NCBI RefSeq assembly: GCF_019061305.1
Contig: NZ_JAHQZT010000001.1
Location: 248,001 to 312,000, forward strand
Direction of reading: 5' to 3'
Origin: Marinobacterium weihaiense
GTDB taxonomy: Bacteria; Pseudomonadota; Gammaproteobacteria; Pseudomonadales; Balneatricaceae
Length of the DNA: 64,000 nucleotides
The translations under genes were made by a program, and so were the position numbers. This document shows, piece by piece, positions 17,005-25,417 of the stretch (its first letter is position 1; every line of letters starts with the position of its first letter). A model generated the notes under the pieces. The model did not search any database. It worked only from the letters and a program-made list of their open reading frames with translations, and was not told the origin of the DNA.

Positions 17005-18396
17005 GTGAACCCACATAGCAATGTCAGCTGGGATCTGGATCTTATTCATCGTTATGACCTGTCCGGCCCTCGCTATACCTCCTACCCAACTGCCATTCAG
17101 TTTGATTCGCCCCTTGCGGCGACCGAGCTGATCAGCGAAGGACGCGCCAGCGCTGACAACAACGCACCACTCTCGCTTTATGTTCACATCCCCTTTTGTG
17201 CACACGTGTGCTACTACTGCGCCTGCAACAAGACCATTATCCGCAACCGCAAGAAAGCACAGCCGTACCTCGACACGGTTTACCGCGAAATGAGCCAGCT
17301 GTCTGAGTGGTACCGGGGTAACCGCAAGGTCAACCAGTTGCACTGGGGAGGCGGCACACCTACCTTCATCAGTGATGACCAGATGCGTGAGCTGATGCAG
17401 GCATTACGCCAGCATTTCGACTTGCGTGACGATGACGAGGGAGATTACTCGATCGAAATTGACCCGCGCGAGATCGGTGAAAACACTCTGGAAGTACTGC
17501 GTGAAATTGGTTTCAACCGCATCAGCCTGGGGGTACAGGACGTCAACCTCAGAGTACAGGAAGCGGTTAACCGTGTTCAGCCCACCGAACAGGTACGTGC
17601 CGTGCTTGAACACGCACGTACACTGGGTTTCAAATCGATCAACATGGACCTGATCTACGGCCTGCCTCATCAAACCGAAGCAAGCTTTCAAGACACCTTG
17701 GATACGGTGATTGAAATGAGCCCTGATCGTCTGTCCGTATTCAACTATGCGCACCTGCCTGACCGTTTCCGTTCACAGAAGCACATCCGTGCCGAAGACC
17801 TGCCCTCGGCCGAAACGAAGCTCAGCATCCTCCAGAACACCATCAACCGGCTGCTGGATGCCGGCTATGTCTACATTGGCATGGATCACTTTGCCAAACC
17901 GGATGATGAACTGGCGATTGCTCAGGCCGAAGGCAAGCTGCACCGCAACTTTCAGGGTTACACCACTCACGCCGACTGCGATCTGGTAGCCATGGGCGTC
18001 TCTGCCATCAGTCAAATCGGCAACGTCTACTATCAGAACGAGCATGATGTAGCCGCGTACACCCAGGCTGTTGCGCAACAGCATCATGCCGTCAAACGTG
18101 GCGTAAAACTCAACACAGACGATCATATTCGCCGTGCGGTCATCACCCAGCTGATCTGTCAATTCGAGCTGGATACGCGCACGATCGAGCGCCGCTTCGA
18201 GATCGACTTCGACTGTTATTTCAGCAATGAACAGTCCGAGCTGACACAATTTGCCAATGACGGTCTGATTACGTCGCAGGATGGTATCATTAAGGTCACC
18301 CCGGCCGGACGACTGCTCATACGCCGCATCTGCATGGCTTTTGACGCTTATATCCCCAAGCAGCAGCCAACCCAGAAATTTTCGCGCATCATTTGA
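17005..18396 (+). CDS. hemN: Oxygen-independent coproporphyrinogen III oxidase
   Basis: 463 residues. A radical-SAM enzyme that decarboxylates coproporphyrinogen III to protoporphyrinogen IX without oxygen, supplying haem under low oxygen. The iron-sulfur motif is CAHVCYYC (Cys65, Cys69, Cys72), followed by an extra Cys of the HemN type (CNK). GGGTPTF, the second SAM motif, is near residue 115. The start is GTG at 17005 with AGAGG upstream. It is preceded by an FNR promoter and followed by fnr. Confidence 0.97.
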   Translation: MNPHSNVSWDLDLIHRYDLSGPRYTSYPTAIQFDSPLAATELISEGRASADNNAPLSLYVHIPFCAHVCYYCACNKTIIRNRKKAQPYLDTVYREMSQLSEWYRGNRKVNQLHWGGGTPTFISDDQMRELMQALRQHFDLRDDDEGDYSIEIDPREIGENTLEVLREIGFNRISLGVQDVNLRVQEAVNRVQPTEQVRAVLEHARTLGFKSINMDLIYGLPHQTEASFQDTLDTVIEMSPDRLSVFNYAHLPDRFRSQKHIRAEDLPSAETKLSILQNTINRLLDAGYVYIGMDHFAKPDDELAIAQAEGKLHRNFQGYTTHADCDLVAMGVSAISQIGNVYYQNEHDVAAYTQAVAQQHHAVKRGVKLNTDDHIRRAVITQLICQFELDTRTIERRFEIDFDCYFSNEQSELTQFANDGLITSQDGIIKVTPAGRLLIRRICMAFDAYIPKQQPTQKFSRII

Positions 18397-18410
18397 GCCA
18401 ACCCCGGCAC

Positions 18411-18435
18411 GGCAGGCCCGTATAGCGGGTCTGCC
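18411..18435 (+). terminator. Hairpin after hemN without T-run
   Basis: GGCAGGCCCG / CGGGTCTGCC with a TATAG loop, one G-T pair. There is no poly-T after it, so it may be a processing or pause site rather than a strong terminator. Confidence 0.4.
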
Positions 18436-18510
18436 GCTTCACCCATGGGGGCAAATGTTACATAATGCCCGTGTAGCCATCGTGTGAAAAACCAACCAAA
18501 GGATGCCCTA

Positions 18511-19290
18511 ATGGCCGATTGGAAATCTCAAGGAAAGCTGCACTGCTTACCTCAGGTACACTGCAAAACCTGCAGCCTGAGCACGCTGTGCCTGCCGGTA
18601 TCGCTTGATCTTACCGAGATCGACCGGCTGGATGACATTATCGAAAAGAGCCGCCCCCTTAAAAAAGGTGAGCATTTGTTTCATCAGGGTGAACCCTTCA
18701 GCTCTGTATATGCGATCAGGGCCGGGACTATAAAAAGCTACACCCTGACCAACGAGGGTGAAGAACAGATCACCGGATTCTACTTCCCGGGCGAACTGGT
18801 TGGCTTAAGTGGCTTTGATGCGGAAAACTACCCCATGTCCGCCAAGGTGCTCGAAACCACAACCGTGTGTGAAATTCCGTTCGAGCGACTTGACGACTTG
18901 TCTGGCCACTTGCCGGAACTGCGTCGTCAGATGCTGCGCAGCATGAGCAAGGAGCTGCGGGATGACCAGCAAATGATGCTGCTGCTGTCCAAGAAGAACG
19001 CCGAGCAGCGTGTCGCCACTTTCCTGCTGAAACTGTCGCAGCGCTTCAAGGCTCGGGGCTATTCAGCTTCCAACTTCCGCCTGTCCATGTCGCGCAACGA
19101 GATCGGCAACTATCTTGGCCTGGCGGTTGAAACCGTAAGCCGCATTTTCACGCGTTTCCAGAAAATGGAACTTATGCGTGTTGATGGCAAGGAAGTACAG
19201 CTGACCAATCTGGACGAGATGTACCGCCTGTCTGGCGAGTCCCGCCAAGGCGAATGCCAGACCAGCCCGCAGGAAAATTCCAGCTCCTGA
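18511..19290 (+). CDS. fnr: FNR/Anr oxygen-sensing transcription regulator
   Basis: 259 residues from the ATG at 18511, which has AAGGA 7 bases upstream. A GTG at 18484 in the same frame is less likely because Anr proteins begin near MA-. The oxygen-labile 4Fe-4S ligands are all present: Cys18, Cys21, Cys27 ([10 protein letters not shown]) and Cys120 ([11 protein letters not shown]). A cNMP-like domain is followed by a Crp-type helix-turn-helix with the recognition region [17 protein letters not shown] proteins bind TTGAT-N4-ATCAA when oxygen is low. Such boxes lie upstream of ccoN and hemN and between this gene and apt. Confidence 0.96.
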   Translation: MADWKSQGKLHCLPQVHCKTCSLSTLCLPVSLDLTEIDRLDDIIEKSRPLKKGEHLFHQGEPFSSVYAIRAGTIKSYTLTNEGEEQITGFYFPGELVGLSGFDAENYPMSAKVLETTTVCEIPFERLDDLSGHLPELRRQMLRSMSKELRDDQQMMLLLSKKNAEQRVATFLLKLSQRFKARGYSASNFRLSMSRNEIGNYLGLAVETVSRIFTRFQKMELMRVDGKEVQLTNLDEMYRLSGESRQGECQTSPQENSSS

Positions 19291-19345
19291 GCCAGGCAGA
19301 GCAAATACACTGTCGCTTTTTAACTGCACCAACCTAATACAAGGC

Positions 19346-19420
19346 AAAAAAAGGACGTAGCTCTCTCAAGCTACGTCCCAAGTTGCACAATGAAGTAGCC
19401 ATCTCAATGTGTAACCCAAC
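19346..19420 (-). ncRNA. Candidate FNR-activated small RNA between fnr and apt
   Basis: Not a known gene to me; predicted from three aligned signals on the minus strand. (1) FNR-like box TTGATATAACTCAA at 19468-19455. (2) -10 TTTAAT at 19432-19427, giving a start at 19420 exactly 41.5 bases from the box centre. (3) A rho-independent terminator: stem GGACGTAGCT / AGCTACGTCC (19378-19353, 10 perfect pairs) followed by seven T (19352-19346). The product would be about 75 nt. Its 5' half can fold as GUUG/CAAC plus CACA-u-UGA / UCA-u-UGUG, leaving the ten-base loop GAUGGCUACU. There is no ribosome binding site or reading frame of note. It lies antisense to nothing annotated. Confidence 0.5.
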
Positions 19421-19426
19421 GTTTGT

Positions 19427-19468
19427 ATTAAACCCTTCTTTTGAAACCGCGGCATTGAGTTATATCAA
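19427..19468 (-). promoter_or_regulatory. FNR-type promoter for the minus-strand RNA
   Basis: Box TTGATATAACTCAA (one mismatch from consensus, in the second half-site) plus -10 TTTAAT at class II distance. Read on the plus strand, the box lies 26 bases upstream of the apt ATG, too close to activate apt, so activation should be of the minus strand. It could also repress apt. Confidence 0.5.
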
Positions 19469-19493
19469 TTGTGCGTCCAACGGAGATTGTTTC

Positions 19494-20036
19494 ATGTCTT
19501 ATGATGAATTCTATGTCAAGTCAGTGATTCGCTCGCTGCAGGACTGGCCGGAGCCTGGCGTCGTATTCCGCGATATCACGCCGATCTTCAAGGACCCCAA
19601 GGCAATGCATATGGTTTCGAATGCGTTCATCCAACGCTATATCGACAGCGACATTACCCATATTGCCTGCATCGATGCCCGCGGTTTCCTGTTTGGCTCA
19701 ATCATGGCCTACCAGCTTAATCTGCCGCTAGTCCTGGTGCGCAAGAAAGGCAAGTTGCCCGGTGAAACCGTACATCAGGATTACCAGCTGGAATACGGCA
19801 CTTCGGCTGTGGAAATGCAGATTGATGCCGTTACCAACGGTGACCGTGTCCTGCTGTTTGACGACCTCATTGCAACGGGCGGTACTCTGCTCGCGGCCTG
19901 CACGCTAATCAACAAGCTGGGGGCCGAAGTGGTCGAAGCGGCTGCACTGATCGATCTGCCTGACTTGCAGGGATCGACTCGACTGCAGGAGCTGGGCATT
20001 CCGGTCTACTCTCTGCTGGCCTATGAGGGTCACTGA
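19494..20036 (+). CDS. apt: Adenine phosphoribosyltransferase
   Basis: 180 residues when started at ATG 19494, which has GGAG upstream and matches the family start (YVKSVIRSLQDWPEPG). The open frame goes back to 19383 but that part has no family likeness. It converts adenine and PRPP to AMP in purine salvage. The PRPP-binding loop is LLFDDLIATGGTL near residue 122. The order hemN, fnr/anr, apt resembles pseudomonad genomes. Confidence 0.95.
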   Translation: MSYDEFYVKSVIRSLQDWPEPGVVFRDITPIFKDPKAMHMVSNAFIQRYIDSDITHIACIDARGFLFGSIMAYQLNLPLVLVRKKGKLPGETVHQDYQLEYGTSAVEMQIDAVTNGDRVLLFDDLIATGGTLLAACTLINKLGAEVVEAAALIDLPDLQGSTRLQELGIPVYSLLAYEGH

Positions 20037-20132
20037 TCCCTGACGCCGACACTCTTTTTTCTGGAGTATCGACACTGGTGCAGACCGCTTACTGCGGCTG
20101 CATGCCCCCACCACTCTTTTTTGGATGCCGCC

Positions 20133-20585
20133 GTGAAACGCACCCTTGCCCTGTTGTTGTTGCTGGTCTGCCTGCCGCTGCAGGCGGGTGATCGACTGCC
20201 TTACTTCAGCGGTTTTGATACGCTCTCGCGTACCGCGCCCAATGCCCGGGTGCTGGTGATGCTTTTTTCCCAACCTGACTGCCGGTATTGCGACCTGGTA
20301 CGGGAGGAGTTTCTGTTGCCGCTGCAGTCCCAACAACGTACGGATCTGGCCATCCGTGAACTTAAGGTCCCCAGCGACACCGAGGTCAGGAATGCAACAC
20401 AACAACTGGTTACGCCAGGGACTTTCGCCAAGCAATATGCGATTGCATTTTACCCCAGCGTGCTGGTTATCAGCCCCGATGGCACACCTCTAGGCGAACC
20501 ACTCATCGGTATCAGCTCGCGTGATTTTTACGGCTTTTATCTCGATCAGGCGATCAACAAGGCACTTGCGGCTTCTACTCCCTGA
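20133..20585 (+). CDS. Periplasmic thioredoxin-fold protein (SoxW-like)
   Basis: 150 residues from the GTG at 20133; an in-frame TTG at 20121 adds four residues. It has a signal peptide (KRTLALLLLLVCLPLQAG) and a thioredoxin fold with a CRYC redox motif (QPDCRYCDL), then YPSVLVISPDG as the cis-proline region. It resembles SoxW/DsbD-gamma-type periplasmic thiol reductases. No partner gene is adjacent, so the substrate is open. It lies alone between apt and rdgC. Confidence 0.75.
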   Translation: MKRTLALLLLLVCLPLQAGDRLPYFSGFDTLSRTAPNARVLVMLFSQPDCRYCDLVREEFLLPLQSQQRTDLAIRELKVPSDTEVRNATQQLVTPGTFAKQYAIAFYPSVLVISPDGTPLGEPLIGISSRDFYGFYLDQAINKALAASTP

Positions 20586-20623
20586 TCCGAATGTTTCAAT
20601 GACACCTTTCTTCTGGAGAATTC

Positions 20624-21535
20624 ATGCTCTGGTTCCGCAACCTCATTTTCTATCGGTTTGAACCGCCCGCCGGGCTGACACAGGAACATCTTGAACAGGC
20701 ACTGGCCTCACATCCTTTCAAGCCCTGCGGCAGTCAGGAGCTGAGCAGCAGTGGCTGGAACCAGCCGGTACAGGAAGCCGAAGACATGCTGGTATTCAGC
20801 AGCAACGGTTTTTTGCTGATTAACCTGGCTCAGGAAGAGCGCATTCTGCCGGCCAGCGTCATCCGCGAACAGCTCGATGAGCGCGTTGCGTTGATTGAGG
20901 CTGAACAGTCGCGCAAGGTCTATCGCAAGGAAAAGCTGCAGCTCAAGGATGAAGTCGTGCTGGACCTGCTGCCGCGCAGCTTCACCCGCCGCAAACGCAC
21001 CGAAGCCATCCTGATGCCTCAACAGGGGTGGATTGTGGTAAATGCGTCAAGCCACAAGCGTGCCGAAGAACTGCTCAACCAGCTGCGTCAGGCCCTGGGG
21101 TCACTGACCGTGCGTCTGCCCCTGACACAGATTTCGGCCGACAAGGTGATGACGGCCTGGCTGCAGGGCGAAGCCATGCCGCAAGGCTGGGCGCTGGAAG
21201 ACGAATGCGAACTGCGCGACCCGACCACCGAAGGCAGCAAGATCAGCGCCAAGGGGCAGGACCTGCTATGTGACGAGATCAGTGCGCACATCACGGCTGG
21301 TATGCTGGTCAAGCGCCTGGCTTTAGAATGGCAACAACAAATACGTTTTGTATTGCATGAAGACCTCAGCCTGCACCGGCTGAAACTGAGTGACGAGTAC
21401 CGTGAACAGCTGGATGCCGAAGCACCGGAAGACGTACTGGCTGCGTGCGATGCTGAACTGGCACGCCTGGGACTTGAGTATGCGCGTCTGCTGCCGGAAT
21501 TGCTGCAGACGCTTGGAGGCGAGGCGGAGCACTGA
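20624..21535 (+). CDS. rdgC: Recombination-associated protein RdgC
   Basis: 303 residues, the usual RdgC length, beginning MLWFRNLIFYRF. RdgC forms a ring-shaped dimer on DNA and restrains RecA filament formation in gammaproteobacteria. Family segments such as LINLAQEERILPASVI and LPRSFTRRKRTEA are present. A CTGGAG ribosome binding site lies nine bases upstream. It converges with the rhodanese gene, with a two-base gap. Confidence 0.95.
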   Translation: MLWFRNLIFYRFEPPAGLTQEHLEQALASHPFKPCGSQELSSSGWNQPVQEAEDMLVFSSNGFLLINLAQEERILPASVIREQLDERVALIEAEQSRKVYRKEKLQLKDEVVLDLLPRSFTRRKRTEAILMPQQGWIVVNASSHKRAEELLNQLRQALGSLTVRLPLTQISADKVMTAWLQGEAMPQGWALEDECELRDPTTEGSKISAKGQDLLCDEISAHITAGMLVKRLALEWQQQIRFVLHEDLSLHRLKLSDEYREQLDAEAPEDVLAACDAELARLGLEYARLLPELLQTLGGEAEH

Positions 21536-21537
21536 CC

Positions 21538-22188
21538 TCAGGGGGTTTCGACCCCCTCACCCACCACGCTGAAGCCCAGGCTGGTCCAGGCCTGCATGCC
21601 ACCACGGTAGTACTTGAGCTTCTCTGCTGGGTATCCGAGCGCCAAAAGCTTGCGAATCATGGCCGGTGTCTGACCACACCAGTAACCATTACAGAACATA
21701 GCCAATGTCTTCGCGCCGCCGAAGTCGTAAACCCCATCCTCGTTGCGCTTGATACCGAAGTCATCCAGCGCCCAGTCGCGATCATCTGGATCGTCCATCA
21801 TGGTATAGGGATAGCTCTGTGCACCGGGTATCGTCAATCGTACATGCCAGCCAACGGTGCGCGTATCCACGATCATGACTGCATCATCACTCTGCGCTTG
21901 CATCATGTATTCCACGAACTCCCGCTCGCCAATGGTATCGACTGCATGGGGTGCGAACGGGTACATTGGCTGAGGAACCCCGCGCCAGGTAGTCGCATAG
22001 AGTTCATGAACGCGATTGGACTTGTCTTGATTGCGCATGACCTCAACTGGCTCGCCATCATGCATCACACTGAACGAATACAGCTCCGGGGTAATCATAA
22101 CGCGTGTATCGGACTGCTCGGCCAGCGCCATACCGGACATTGTCATCAAGCCTGTAAAGGCCACCGCCGTCAACCAGCGTTTTTCCAT
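21538..22188 (-). CDS. Periplasmic rhodanese-domain protein
   Basis: 216 residues: signal peptide (1-23, ending SGMALA), about 70 residues of unassigned linker, then a rhodanese domain (about 90-210). The active loop is FCNGYWCGQTPA, the CNGxWCGQ form seen in periplasmic rhodaneses, with the catalytic Cys first and a second Cys five residues on. It ends with YYRGGMQAW, a typical rhodanese C-terminal motif. It probably transfers sulfane sulfur or reports on it in the periplasm. The upstream gene queE is divergent. Confidence 0.85.
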   Translation of the reverse strand: MEKRWLTAVAFTGLMTMSGMALAEQSDTRVMITPELYSFSVMHDGEPVEVMRNQDKSNRVHELYATTWRGVPQPMYPFAPHAVDTIGEREFVEYMMQAQSDDAVMIVDTRTVGWHVRLTIPGAQSYPYTMMDDPDDRDWALDDFGIKRNEDGVYDFGGAKTLAMFCNGYWCGQTPAMIRKLLALGYPAEKLKYYRGGMQAWTSLGFSVVGEGVETP

Positions 22189-22331
22189 GTTGATTTCTCC
22201 TTAACACACAAGTGGGGGCAGCACGGGCAGCCGAATTCATGGCCTGACCGCATGCCGGCCAGTTTTATCGCCCACAACTTGATCATTGTCAAATTGCCGA
22301 TAAACTGACGCCTCAATAATCGGGAGCGTGC

Positions 22332-22961
22332 ATGTACAGCGTTAAAGAAATTTTCTACACCCTGCAGGGTGAAGGTGCCCAAAGCGGGCGAGCCTCGGTT
22401 TTTTGCCGTTTTGCCGGTTGCAATCTCTGGTCGGGGCGAGAGCAAGACCGCAGCGGCTCCATCTGCGACTTCTGTGACACAGACTTTATCGGCACCGACG
22501 GCCAAAATGGCGGCAAGTTTGCCAGTGCGGATGCGTTGGCTGAACGTATCGAGTCATTCTGGCCACAGGGCACCGACAACCGTTACGTTGTGTGTACCGG
22601 TGGTGAACCAGCGCTGCAACTCGACGAAGCACTGGTCGATGCCCTGCACGCGCGCGGCTTCGAGATTGCAATCGAGACCAATGGCACCAAACCCCTGCCC
22701 AACGGCATCGACTGGGTTTGTGTCAGCCCCAAAGGCAGCAGTGACATCCTGATCACCAAGGGGGATGAGCTCAAGCTGGTCTATCCGCAGAGTGCAGCCA
22801 TGCCGGAACGTTTTGCCGCATTTACGTTCAGCCATTACTACCTACAACCGATGGACGGCCCGCTACAGGACACCAACACGCGTCGCTGCATTGACTACTG
22901 CCAGGCACATCCACGCTGGAAACTGAGCCTCCAGACCCACAAGATGATCGGTATCGAATAA
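22332..22961 (+). CDS. queE: 7-carboxy-7-deazaguanine synthase
   Basis: 209 residues. Radical-SAM enzyme that converts 6-carboxy-tetrahydropterin to CDG, the third step of queuosine precursor synthesis. The cluster motif is of the extended QueE type: Cys in FAGCNLW, then 14 residues to CDFC. CTGGEPALQL is the SAM-binding GGEP motif. GGGAG lies before the ATG. The other que genes are not here. A BASS transporter converges from the right, two bases away. Confidence 0.95.
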   Translation: MYSVKEIFYTLQGEGAQSGRASVFCRFAGCNLWSGREQDRSGSICDFCDTDFIGTDGQNGGKFASADALAERIESFWPQGTDNRYVVCTGGEPALQLDEALVDALHARGFEIAIETNGTKPLPNGIDWVCVSPKGSSDILITKGDELKLVYPQSAAMPERFAAFTFSHYYLQPMDGPLQDTNTRRCIDYCQAHPRWKLSLQTHKMIGIE

Positions 22962-22963
22962 CC

Positions 22964-23857
22964 CTACCCCTGCTGGGCACGCAGCGGCCGCATCCATACC
23001 GATCGGTTGCGTGCCAGCAGGATCATGGCTGCCGGTAGCTGCATCAAAACGCCATAAATCAACGCGCTGGCGGACATTTCTGCATTCTGCAACAGGCCAC
23101 CGGTCACCAGTAACGCCGTGCCCGCATTTTGAATGCCGACTTCGATTGCCAGCGTGATACGCTGCTCATGACACACCCCTGACAGCCACGCCAGTCCATA
23201 ACCGAATGCCAGTGCCAAGCAGGACAACGCCAGCGCCACGGGCCCAACCTGTGCCAGCATGCTCGGCAGCCCGTCCCAGTTGGCCCGCACGATCGCCGTC
23301 ACGATCAAAATCATGAACACCAGCGCGCCTATCTTGACCGGCTTCAACATGCGCTTGCACAGCTGCGGCCGCCAGGCGGCGATCGTCATGCCCACCATGA
23401 CCGGCACCAGCGTCACCAGCACCACCTTGGCAATGGTTGGCAACACCGGGAAACGACCGATATCTGCGCCAAGACCCTGGTATTGCAAAGCCCACAGAGT
23501 CAGTACCGGCAACGTAAAGGGGGTAATGAAGCTGGTGACTGCGGTCAAGGAGATCGACAGCGCCGTGTCTCCTCGCGCCAGCAGCGTCAACATGTTGGAT
23601 GTAGCGCCACCCGGGGCGAAGGTCAGAATCATCATGCCAACCGCCAGCGCTGGCGGCAGCGAAACCCAGGACAGCACCATTAGCCCAAGCAACGGCAAAA
23701 CCAGCAACTGCCCCGCCACCCCTGCCAGCAGGGCTCTGGGCTGCTGCCACAGGCGTACGAAGTGGCTGCGCTCAAGCGTCATGCCCACCCCCAGCATGAT
23801 GCTGAACAGGGCAAGAGGCAGAATCCATTGTGTCATATACGAAGCTTGCACGAACAC
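22964..23857 (-). CDS. Bile acid:sodium symporter (BASS) family transporter
   Basis: 297 residues with about ten membrane helices. Features of the BASS/SBF family: LTFAPGGATSNMLTLLARGDTALS with the conserved APGG and S/T-rich region, and EVGIQNAGTALLV near residue 237, matching the conserved EXGxQN motif of the Na+-binding region. It would import an organic anion or keto acid with Na+. The substrate cannot be inferred because the neighbours (queE, CDF exporter) are unrelated. Confidence 0.88.
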   Translation of the reverse strand: MFVQASYMTQWILPLALFSIMLGVGMTLERSHFVRLWQQPRALLAGVAGQLLVLPLLGLMVLSWVSLPPALAVGMMILTFAPGGATSNMLTLLARGDTALSISLTAVTSFITPFTLPVLTLWALQYQGLGADIGRFPVLPTIAKVVLVTLVPVMVGMTIAAWRPQLCKRMLKPVKIGALVFMILIVTAIVRANWDGLPSMLAQVGPVALALSCLALAFGYGLAWLSGVCHEQRITLAIEVGIQNAGTALLVTGGLLQNAEMSASALIYGVLMQLPAAMILLARNRSVWMRPLRAQQG

Positions 23858-24178
23858 TCAACTCCTGCGCGACCGAAACCAGCCATGTTAAGGGATCAGT
23901 CATGAACGGACAATGACAGCGCCAGCCCGCGGCATGCCTGGGCTGGGCCAGCCTGCCCACATCTACTGTGGATAACGCTGTGAAAACCACTCTTTCAAAC
24001 CCTGCCAGCGCCGATGAACTCTGGCATGAATACAGTTTGGTTGTTTTTTAAACATCAGTTTTATGACCAATAAAATCAATCGCTTAACTATCCTCCTAAC
24101 ACCACCAAAGGTATAGTGCTAGAGACTTTAGTCATATCCAGATATGATACGCCGCTGATTTAAGCGGAGTATCGACCC
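23858..24178. other. Intergenic region upstream of the CDF exporter
   Basis: 321 bases without a gene. It holds a perfect DnaA-box sequence (TGTGGATAA, 23967-23975) inside a CCACA-N5-TGTGG hairpin and an AT-rich patch (24030-24085). A short CCGCT/AGCGG hairpin (24152-24167) lies just before the CDF ribosome binding site. I find no convincing -35/-10 pair. Confidence 0.4.
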
Positions 24179-25348
24179 ATGCAGGAACAACTGGACCAGC
24201 GCCGCAAGGCAGCCGAACGTGTCACCATCATTGGTGGTGCGCTTGATGGCGTACTGGGCCTGCTCAAGATACTGGTTGGCGTGGTTGCCAACTCCAGTGC
24301 CCTGATTGCGGACGGTATCCATTCGCTGTCGGATCTGTTCACCGATCTGATGGTCATTATAGTGCTGCGCCTCTCTCACCAGGCCCCTGACGAGAACCAC
24401 CCGTGGGGACATGCCCGTTTCGAAACCATCGGCACAGTTGCACTTGGGGTCATCCTGGTTGCTGTTGGTGGTGCTATGGCCTATGAAAGTGTCAGTCTGC
24501 TGTTTGCCGAGGCCCCTCCTGCCCTCCCTGGCTGGCCTGCACTGGTCGTGGCGGCCATTTCGATCCTGAGCAAGGAATGGATCTTCCGCTACACGCTTAA
24601 CGTCGGCCGCAAGCTGCAGTCGGACCTGATCATTGCCAACGCTTGGCATAGCCGTACCGACGCGCTGTCGTCGATCGTCGTTTTGGTTGCCGTAGGCGGC
24701 GCCATGGCGGGCATCTGGTGGCTGGATGCTCTGGCTGCCGTACTTGTGGCGCTGCTGGTGGGCAAGATCGGCTGGGAACTGGTTGCCAAGAGCGTGACTG
24801 AACTGGTTGATACCGCCCTGCCGGAGGAGCGTGTCAGCGAGCTGCGTGATCAGGTGCTGAGTGTGGAGGGAGTCGTCAATGTCCACAGCTTTAAAAGTCG
24901 CCTTATGGGCAATCAGAGCCTGCTCGAAATGCACCTGCAAGTCGCGCCCCACCTGAGTGCGGCCGAAGGTCATTACATCGGCGATAACGTGGTCTGCCGA
25001 CTGCAAAGCCGCTTCGACAACATTGGCCATGTCATCTTTCACATCGACACCTACGATGACGAGGAGATGCATCCCGAGACCTTCTGCCCGGTGATGCCTG
25101 GACGCCGTGAAGTCAGCCAGCACCTGGATGCGGCCATGACCCGTATCCTGGGTGACAATCCGGATTATGAGCTAATTCTCTACTACCACCCTGAATACAT
25201 TGACCTGGATATCAAGGCATCGGCGCAGATCCATCAGTTACTCGAACAGACCGGACTCAGCGCCGACGCCCTACAGCAGTCCCTGCGCGAACAGCTGGCC
25301 AGCCTCAACTGGTTCCGATATCTCAATCTCTGGTTGCCGCCGCGCTAA
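24179..25348 (+). CDS. CDF-family divalent cation efflux transporter with long C-terminus
   Basis: 389 residues, about 90 more than FieF-type exporters. Six membrane helices span about 17-200. Metal-site motifs are LIADGIHSLSDLFTD in helix 2 and HSRTDALSS in helix 5, with HPWGHARFE between helices 2 and 3, a CDF signature. The cytoplasmic domain (about 205-290) is followed by an extra region (about 290-389) with HPETFCP and YYHPEYIDLDI. It should export Zn, Fe, Mn or a similar ion in exchange for protons. Confidence 0.9.
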   Translation: MQEQLDQRRKAAERVTIIGGALDGVLGLLKILVGVVANSSALIADGIHSLSDLFTDLMVIIVLRLSHQAPDENHPWGHARFETIGTVALGVILVAVGGAMAYESVSLLFAEAPPALPGWPALVVAAISILSKEWIFRYTLNVGRKLQSDLIIANAWHSRTDALSSIVVLVAVGGAMAGIWWLDALAAVLVALLVGKIGWELVAKSVTELVDTALPEERVSELRDQVLSVEGVVNVHSFKSRLMGNQSLLEMHLQVAPHLSAAEGHYIGDNVVCRLQSRFDNIGHVIFHIDTYDDEEMHPETFCPVMPGRREVSQHLDAAMTRILGDNPDYELILYYHPEYIDLDIKASAQIHQLLEQTGLSADALQQSLREQLASLNWFRYLNLWLPPR

Positions 25349-25377
25349 GATCTCACCAGCAAGGGCCATACAGGCAC

Positions 25378-25404
25378 AAAAAAAGCCGGCAATGCCGGCT
25401 TTTT
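25378..25404. terminator. Bidirectional terminator between CDF gene and gor
   Basis: A-run, GCCGGC, AAT loop, GCCGGC, T-run. It serves the two convergent genes on either side. Confidence 0.9.
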
Positions 25405-25417
25405 GCTGCTGGAGCTC

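Noticed and set aside
22279-22292. FNR-like box TTGATCATTGTCAA between the rhodanese gene and queE
   Set aside because: One mismatch, and the class II start on the plus strand would leave only five bases before queE and cut its ribosome binding site. On the minus strand no -10 fits.
23957-23975. Perfect DnaA box TGTGGATAA within a small hairpin upstream of the CDF gene
   Set aside because: A single nine-base match is expected about once in two windows of this size, no second box or AT-rich origin array follows, and no dnaA, dnaN or gyrB is near.
24152-24167. CCGCT/AGCGG hairpin before the CDF ribosome binding site as a possible riboswitch or thermosensor
   Set aside because: Only five pairs and no larger fold or metal-sensing motif that I can recognise.
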